DNA of 64,000 nucleotides from Ramazzottius varieornatus. Lineage: Eukaryota; Tardigrada; Eutardigrada; Parachela; Ramazzottiidae. Every line of letters begins with the position of its first letter. Within the stretch, counting starts at the first letter, position 1. The translations under genes were made by a program, and so were the position numbers. Location: NCBI GenBank assembly GCA_001949185.1, contig BDGG01000004.1, positions 1,482,278 through 1,546,277 of the forward strand. The letters are read 5' to 3'. Positions 56,641-64,000 of this stretch are shown here, piece by piece. The notes under the pieces are model-generated. The model searched no databases. It was not told the DNA's origin and saw only the letters and a program-made list of their open reading frames with translations.

Positions 56641-58329
56641 ATGAAGGTAAGAAACTTCTCAGACGGGAACAGACGAAGTTACATACAGCGTTACTTACCT
56701 TCTTCGTTTCCTTCGCAGAAAAATGTCGACCAGGTCATCAGCGACAGCGCTGAGGGAAGTACAGATGGTGAGGAAGCTTCCGGCAAAACAGCCCATGTCC
56801 CGTGCGCTGCCCCTCAGCGCATTCCAGTATTTTGCAAAGTGACGTCTCCTGGAGAACAGTTGGTGATAGCGTACTTTCCGCTGAGCACTCTCGACCAAGA
56901 TCCTGGCTCCAAGATCACTTCTGTTTCGCGCAATCTCTCTGATGGACGAATCCGCTGCGAGATCAACAACAGCACCATCAATGCTAGAGAAGAGACGTCA
57001 GAAGGCATCCCTGTGGACTACCACATGGTTTGGGAATCGTCGACACCACCCACCAACACTTTCCGCAACGATTACTACGCTGTCAAGAAAAATGGTAAAA
57101 TCTTCTTGACGCCTGCTCAGTTCGTCCACATGCGCGCAGTGGTGGAACCCAAAGGATCACGGCAGGAAAACTCACGCGTCGGTATCGTGGTGCAAAGTAC
57201 TGCTCGTAACCAGCAGACTGCAGGTAAGGTGTTAGCGTGAATGTTTGCTGGTTTTAGTGGAACTGTCTGGCTTCTTGATATTTCAAATGCTCCTTTACAG
57301 ATCAGCAAACAGCAGGACAGTGGGTTAAGTACGATCATCATCGAGTTTCGACTGATCCAGTCTTCGACATTGATGAGAGTAACATCCAAAACCGCAGTGG
57401 TCGACCGTCAAAAGCCGCCTCTGCAGATTTGGAAACCGTGATAGGCATGGCGTTGAATCTCAAGGATGGAGAGGTGTCACCGACTGGCGCGGGACGTTTG
57501 CCGGTGCCGCGCTCGCACCCAGGGGTGGAAAGTGTCGAGGTTTCTTTCAGACAGGGATCTCGTGTCAAGAGTACAGACGAGATACAACAGCTGTTTCCAA
57601 ACAAGAGCAAAGCCGAGGTGAGGGAGAACGAAGCTTCTTTTTGATCTATCAAATCGCTATGTCATTTTCTGATGTGCGATAACGGTTTATGCTTGGATGA
57701 TCAGATGTATCTATCATATTATTATTCTTTCGTAGTTGATTCGTGCTCTGAAGGGATGTGCCTACTTAGTGCAAGGACGCTGGGTTGGACAAGGTCAAGT
57801 CTACTTCCGTTCGACTCTCTCTGAAACGGCGGAGCTTCCTTACCATCTGGTGTTCGATTACATACTGAGTTTCTTTGCGCGATCACCAAAAGTTACTAGT
57901 GGAGTGATCAATGCAAAGTTAAAGCTGAGCGCCGCTGCCCTCAACGGTATCTTGCAGATGTTCGCAGAGCGTAGTCCGAGTGGAGGCCAGGCTGTGAAAC
58001 TCACCGACCACTCCTGGGAACTGCGTGGAGGTGCCGACGAGGAATTTATGCGGAATTCCCCTGACTTGGTGAAAGAACAGCAAGCACAATGGGAAGAACG
58101 CAGACGTATGTTGGAAACTGAAATCGTTAAATTCGAAAAGCTGAAGCTGGAAAAGCCGAAGAAAGTACCGGCAAAATCGGTTCCGCCTTCGATTGAAGCA
58201 CGGGGGAATGTTCGGAGTTCTGTGAAAAGAGATGCCTCGACGGCTGGGATGGAAGCTGGCGACCGGGTGATGAGAACAGTGAATGGCGCAAGAGGCCGTG
58301 GAGGAAGAGGACGTAAAAGAGGAATCTAG
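56641..58329 (+). CDS. POLR3E: RNA polymerase III subunit RPC5 (POLR3E)
   Basis: RPC5 forms a TFIIF-like subcomplex of RNA polymerase III that helps initiation and termination on tRNA and 5S genes. Exons 56641-56646, 56719-57223, 57301-57617 and 57736-58329 give 1422 nt (473 residues; human 708). The N-terminal dimerisation half carries VIAYFPLSTLD (compare L-F-Q-Y-P-x-R-P) and AQFVHMRAVVEPK. The winged-helix part has IQQLFPNKSKAELIRALKGCAYLVQGRWVGQG and WELRGGADEEFMRNSPDLVKEQQ, which fit the human blocks well. The tail is Arg/Gly-rich and replaces the human C-terminal wing, so the protein is short. Exon 1 codes for only Met-Lys; the 72-bp first intron is free of stops, so retention would insert 24 residues. 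Confidence 0.82.
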
Positions 58330-59610
58330 CAAATGAGAGAGTCCTGTTTATGTTGGAAGGTTCTTCAGCATCAAGTGAGCTTCTTAATGTGATCGTTTTA
58401 TACCAAATGCATTTATCTTACTGGATATGGTTCGCTTCTTGCCAAAGACAAGGACGCCAGTGAAACGCAGGTTTGTACGAGATGCACTGTCGCATTTTAC
58501 GTTTTTACAGTATAGACGTCGCGCAATACAGTAATCTTCTTCGCGTTCTGTAAAATTATAAACAAATTCTGAAAGGCCTAACAGTCACTAATTTTTAGTC
58601 CAGAAAAACCTGTTCTCTCACCAGTGGAAACACAGCAGCAGTACGATTTTCGTCCTTCGGTAATATCAACCAAAACTCACACTCACACTATCCGTACAGC
58701 GTACACAGAGCTCGTGAAAGATTCTTATTTTGTTACTACCAAAACTGAGGATGTCACCGCGAAAGACAACTTCGTTGATCAGCCGTCTTTCATTAGGGAG
58801 CTCATACTGCAAATGTTCGGACACATCCCCGTCCTTTGGCGGAAGTCTTCTTGTGGCGCGCTGAGTGGAAGAATTCGGATATCGCAAAGGTTGAAGTAGG
58901 TAGCTTGGTTGAGAGAAGACGAAATAAAAAAATGTTCTTTATGGACACTTTCTCTGGCTGAGAAGTAGGGGAAAAGTGCTCGATGGTCCCGATGGAAACC
59001 GTTAAGGTCTCCGTGATGTTCGCAGTCTCGGTTCGCTCAACCAGTTTGCCAGCTGTCCATTCAAATCAATCACTGAAAGAGAAAGGAAGAACACAAGAGA
59101 GAAAGTACCAACGAAAAATGGCATACAACGAAGAAATTAGAATGAGCCACGTCCTGATGAAAAATGAGAGAGAAATCACATTTCCTGCAGCGAGCCTCAG
59201 TAAGTCAGAAAGGCTAATCCATAAGAATGAGTAGAATCTCGCCAGGGAGAAACAAAGTTTCGTGTGTAATATCAAAAAAAGAAAACGAGTCACTGACTGT
59301 GTAAACAAGGAATCTAAAAGTAATACGAGTTTAAAAGCTTTTTTTGGATTGAAGGACAAAGGGGAGCACTTTTTCGTTTGACTACTTGGTACTGTATCTG
59401 GATAGAGGGCGGGAGTGAGACGGAACGGTTGAATAACACCAGGAGCGAGGCAGCTCTCGAAGAATCCTTTGCATCTTTCTCTTGACTCAGCTGCTGTGTG
59501 AAGTAGACCAGGAGCATTTTTTCTGCGTTTTTCGGATAAGTGAAAATATGTTTTTGTGGTTTTCCGTGTCGTTTGGAAAGTAGGCTACACTGCTCTGCCT
59601 AAATTTGATT
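58330..59610. other. Convergent 3' intergenic region POLR3E / LARP4
   Basis: Tail-to-tail space of 1.28 kb. Small open frames on both strands lack domains. Likely mostly 3' untranslated sequence of both genes. Confidence 0.45.
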
Positions 59611-61493
59611 CTACAAACCACCCGCATAACGTCGCTGCTGCTGCATGGCTCCATTGGGACGTTGCTGCGGTTGTTGCCGTTGTACATGCTTGTGCTTGGT
59701 CACTTCCATGAAGCCTTCGTTGTCGTCGTTCTCTCCGCCATCTGAGGTACCAGCATACGAGGAAGCACTTCCGTTTTCGTACGAGTGGGCTCCGTCGTAA
59801 CCGTTGAAGCTTCGGGCCGACTGAGCTCGACCATCCTGCTGCGACGCCGAGCACGGCTTGGAGCGGCTCCCCACTGACGATATAGAATGTTCTCTGTCCA
59901 CCAGGGAACGTCTATCATCTTGACTACTATCCACCGAAGACTGTTTCATCAGAGGTCCGGCATGAGGCCCATTGCTGCCTCCTGCCTGACCTTGACCGGG
60001 CACCAACAACTTATCACGGTTCATTTGAGCAATTCGCGCATACGAGATCGTCCCCGATCCCTTCTCATTCTCCACAGCGCTGCTTTTCGAAGAAGCACCA
60101 CTCCGACCAGCCATGCCACTGTCCTCCGACTCCTGCCAGAGAAAATCCCATTTCAGACGCAGTAAAATTCGAACTCCGTACCATATGCTGGACGCTGAGA
60201 CCGTGCTGCCCCTTTTCTACAAAATCACCTATCGAACTGGAGCCAAGCACGGCCTTGTCCGGGATTTCATAGGAAAACGGCAAAATTCGAAACTGAGCAG
60301 GGTCGCCAAACATCTACCCATCTCTGCCTTCCAGCCGGTATATCTCAGAAAAGCCTCGCTTTAATTGCAGGTTTAGTGGAGTAAACTGATGTCGGAGAAA
60401 AGGAAAGCTTCAAAAAAATTCCGTGAAGGTACCTTGTGACTTGCAGCGCTGCTGCGTCCAGACCCACTATCACTCATTCCCATGGGCGTGCTGTCTGTCC
60501 CCACCGACAGCGAGCTGTACGTCTTTGCTGAAGCTGATCCAGGAGACGTGTCTTTCGACGACTGTGGCAAGTGTTCAGCCTCTTGTCTTGAACTTGACGC
60601 CGATGCCGACGGAGGTCCTAGTGGCAGGTGTGAGCCATGCAGGGAGGTGGGCGGTTGGCTGTTTGGCACAGCCGACGTCGCAGGTGTCTGGGTCCCGGCG
60701 GACGAGTTGGACCTCGACGTCCGGGCAGCGTTCTTTTCGATTCGGGCTCTTTGTTCGTTGTGTTCACGACCACTCTTTGGCAAGTCGTCGGTGGAAGAAG
60801 CTTGTTCTTTCTTCTGAGATCTACAAACAAACAAACAAATTACAACCCGTTAAAGTTATACCCGACCATGAAGCGATCTTTCCTTACCGAACTTGGTCCA
60901 CTCGTTGTGGCTTGGAGGCTTTGTCGTTGGTCTCTTGGATTGAGTCACCATCAGACCACGCTTTGGAAGACGCCGAGTTCACGCCCATGCTGTGGATTCC
61001 CCGAACAATGTCAGCAGCCGACATGTTGGATCCGGCGGATTGGGGATGAGCATGGCTTGCTAGCAGGTGAGAGCCGGAAGCAATGGGCTCGGTTTGATCC
61101 TGCGAAAAATAGATAGGATAAAATATGATATACCGTAAGCCAATATATATAAGGTCAATTTTCATATTGTAACAGTACAGAACCAAAATTCAAAAAACAG
61201 CATGACTTTATCTCATTGCTTTACCGAGGAAGACAGCATGCCAGGCAGCGGCGGAAACATTTTTGGCTGGAAGTCGAAGTTGGACTGGTGATGCGCTTTG
61301 GCGTGGTCTATTTGCGCGGCATGACCAACGCTATCTCCATGTTTACTCTAGGAAAACAAGATGCCTGGTGGTAAAATCATCAGCGCGTTCTATAAGACCA
61401 GATGAATATCGAACGAAGTTTAAAACCTGCACGGGTTGCGAATCCACATGGCGTCTTGCGTTCTGCTCCCTACAACAGCAAAAAATTCGTAAA

Positions 61494-61543
<50 letters not shown>

Positions 61544-63951
61544 TTCCAAAATTACCCCTACAATATTCTGGAAGCAACTGCGAACTTACGCTGCGCTGTT
61601 TCTTCGTTCAACGGAACTGGTGGTCGATCCAGTCCTCTCTCGGACCTGACTACTGGCAATCATAGTGACAGGAGGTCCATGCGGTGGCGTGTTCTCCCCC
61701 GAGCGCATACTGGAAGGCGACATGGCTTCCCGATGGTTACCATTGACCGAGCTGAAACTGCCATGTCTCGAGATATCACGGTTGCCAACGGCATGCGAGG
61801 TAGCATGGTTATGCTCGGAGCGTGTCTCAGACATGGCCGAGTTTCTCCCGCTGTTTGGGTAGCTTTCGCCTCTTCCACGCCTTCAGTTAGTTTATTAATA
61901 CATGACGCTCAAAATAGGTTTACATGAGAGCGGTAGCAACTTACCTGTTACCGACATTGTAGCCTCCATTGCTACTTCCCCGTCGTCCGCCAGCTCCACG
62001 TCCACGCAAGACGGTGTGTCCTCCGCGGTAGGCCGGCGGTGGCGGTGCCAGTTGCTGCATTTGCATCAAAGATGGATTATATGCCATCATGCTATAGGCA
62101 TCCTGGTAGTTGAGGTGCGGTGGCCACATCAAAAAGGCCGGATTGACTTGCGGATGCATCATGTTGGGCGCATAGTACTGGCCGTTGGGCGTGACAAAAG
62201 GATACTGCGGATACTGTAGCATGTCTGGGCCGGGAGGGCGCGCCATATGGACGGAGTCTTCACTAGCCGGGGAAGCCGCTAAACAATTTCAATTACGATA
62301 TCACAAACAGCCTCGAATCAACCGAAGCTCCCCAAACCAACTAACTCCATCTATGACAGAAGCATTCACGTAGCTTCCGAAAACTTCCAGTAATTGGGAG
62401 GTCGGCAAACGGACGTACCCAGGTCACTTTTCCAAGTGGTGTACGTTCTCATCTTATAACAATGAAAACGCGCGCCATTTGAGATAACAATCCGAGTGAA
62501 ACAATAAGCCGATGTACCGATCACATACTAACATAATCTCGACTTTCAGCAATGTATATTTTCCTATTATTACTTCCTAATTCTTTGAGCGCCTACTTGT
62601 CGCTAAGAAAACCTACGATGGTGTTGGTAACTTCTATCGCTTCCGAATGAGGCTTTCTTTACTTACCAGAAGTCACGACTGCCGTGTCGATCGCCTTCAA
62701 CCCGCCCACCGCACCAGCAGCAACAGGTATGGCTCGAATTCGCGTCTGCGGGAAACCGAGCAAAATTTCAACAATTCATACTAAAGACAGCTTCCCGTCT
62801 CCTCTTGACCATGTCTAGAGTACTCGTAATATTTGATCATCTTACGCAAATCGGTTTTCCACAGTAGTCGCGAACATCTTCTCGCAGATAGCGTAACGCC
62901 TCCTTGGCTTCGTTCTCTTGCTCGAACTCGACATACCAACATGATCCATTGGTGCTGGCGCATTCATAGTTGACAGGCTTGACGACCGTCTGCTTTGCGA
63001 AGAGACCTTCCAGGTCCTATTGTTAATACATCCCAATCAAAAACGGGAAGTGACGTTGATAAGCTACAAGAATCATGTGTATGTATAGAAGTCCTTGAGG
63101 AGCTTACCTCTCTCGTCACAGTATCCGGTAGATCATGAATCACCACCGTCGATCGATTGCTCTTAGGCCGTACTCTAGTACCGTTGTCGTCAAGCTCCAG
63201 CTTGGAAGAGACTACAAAGAGAGCGGAAGGCTCAATACACAGCTGTCAGTCTGGAAGGAAGCGACTGCCGTCAAGTCTCACCCTTCTCCTGGAATAACAC
63301 CACACCACACGCTGGCAGCGGACCGCACCTACCTCGAATGGCGTCAGTGATCAAATTCAAGTCCTGCGTCAGTCGGCGGACGCAGTTGAAGCCGGCAATC
63401 AGGCTCACCAGCACGTAATGATCTCCGTCCATCTGCGACTTTAAATAGTTATCTTTCGCCAAGTTTTGCGGTGAGAAGTAATACTCAATCTGCTGCTGCA
63501 GACGGTCTCGCAGCACAAAGTAGCTCTCTTTGTTGTGAGCTTGGCTTTCTGCAACAACAAAGCGTCGATTACAACATTTACCGAAACGTTTCTCGTTCAA
63601 AAAATAACAACTCACCTCGTCCATTGTTGGACACATCATTCGTCGGCGTGTCAATCACCGACATTGATCCGCTGCCGTAATCGGAACTTTCAGGAGATCC
63701 TCGGGAAGAATAGCTAGAGATGGGCAGATTTCCCACTTGCGGAAGTGCATGATCACTGGATGGATGCATCATCCAAGGCTGAACTGCAAGACAGAACAGA
63801 AAAACACGCTTATATCTGGTTTATCATCATTTCGCAAATTCCTTTGCCTCATTAATATCATTAGCTTTCCAACAAAGTGAGGAACCAAAACTATACTGAC
63901 TAAAACCATCATACCATAGCCCCAAGCATATTGAGCCAAAGCTGCCGTCAT
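59611..63951 (-). CDS. LARP4: La-related protein 4 (LARP4/4B)
   Basis: LARP4 binds poly(A) and poly(A)-binding protein and protects mRNA tails. Twelve exons: 63951-63915, 63783-63616, 63548-63333, 63211-63108, 63016-62846, 62745-62667, 62278-61945, 61880-61590, 61345-61225, 61099-60888, 60820-60433 and 60132-59611, total 2643 nt (880 residues; human 724). The La motif reads LRDRLQQQIEYYFSPQNLAKD with SQMDGDHYV, followed by an RRM-like fold (TVVIHDLPDTV, WYVEFEQENEAKEALRYL, GKPICTRIRAI). Downstream are FVTPNGQYYAP, an RG-rich patch (LRGRGAGGRRG), FDFQPKMFPPLPG and SYARIAQMN, all with counterparts in human LARP4. I see no clear PAM2w near the start, so an upstream exon beyond the window is possible. 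Confidence 0.9.
61496..61540. repeat. (TA)n microsatellite
   Basis: About 22 uninterrupted TA units inside the LARP4 intron between 61590 and 61345. Probably length-variable; it may also be a spot of assembly uncertainty. Confidence 0.95.
62396..62512. repeat. Fold-back element, copy E (LARP4 intron)
   Basis: About 117 bp. The left arm has GGGAGGTCGGCAAACGG then TTCCAAGTGGTGTACGTTCTC. The right arm read inversely has CTCAAATGGCGCGCGTTTTC then ATT. It shares the 15-mer AATTGGGAGGTCGGC with copy A. It sits in the intron between 62667 and 62278. Confidence 0.65.
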
Positions 63952-64000
63952 ATGGCCAACTTCTCAGCACAATGAGGTACCAAGTATCCTGTGGCGAACC

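Noticed and set aside
1-64000. tRNA, rRNA, CRISPR or virus-like genes
   Set aside because: I looked for B-box-like GGTTCGA sequences, regular direct repeats with spacers, and polymerase or capsid motifs; none formed a convincing feature.

Overview
The window is animal nuclear DNA with a compact layout. It holds about eighteen spliced genes on both strands. Most introns are 50-100 bp with ordinary GT-AG borders, there are no operons, and moderate intergenic spaces carry fragments of DNA transposons. The gene set (CCR4-NOT subunit, Polycomb RING protein, SUMO E1, meiotic helicase, G-beta-5, basigin, and a kettin/sallimus-type muscle protein) is metazoan. The kettin-type Ig linker and the short introns suggest a small-genome ecdysozoan. 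A tardigrade would fit, but the sequence alone does not prove it.

Layout, left to right: first exon of a 4E-BP translation repressor (-); LRPAP1/RAP ER chaperone (+); NFU1 iron-sulfur scaffold (-); CNOT2 (-); HFM1/MER3 helicase (-); fumarylacetoacetase (+); RING1/RNF2 (-); ORMDL (+); EFHD/swiprosin (-); an unresolved + strand gene near 22-23.1 kb; a six-Ig kettin-like protein with a Gln/Asn-rich N-terminal region (-); GNB5 (-); a transposon island at 34-40 kb with one element bearing ~148-bp terminal inverted repeats; basigin/neuroplastin (+); DDX49 (-); UBA2 (+); an RNF126-like RING-H2 E3 ligase with long low-complexity inserts (-); a second transposon area at 51.7-55.2 kb with a broken pogo/Tigger-type transposase; POLR3E/RPC5 (+); and LARP4 (-), whose whole coding region appears to lie inside the window.

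Most exon borders were worked out by hand from splice sites, reading phase and family resemblance. For nearly every gene the summed exon lengths are a multiple of three, which supports the models. Neighbouring genes are functionally unrelated and arranged mainly as divergent or convergent pairs.

The least explained material is a family of ~115-135 bp fold-back elements sharing a core close to AAGTGGCGCACG. Five copies sit in introns of five different genes. Other fold-back or TIR elements occur in a FAH intron, a basigin intron and at 52.4 kb. I found no tRNA, rRNA, CRISPR array or virus-like gene.
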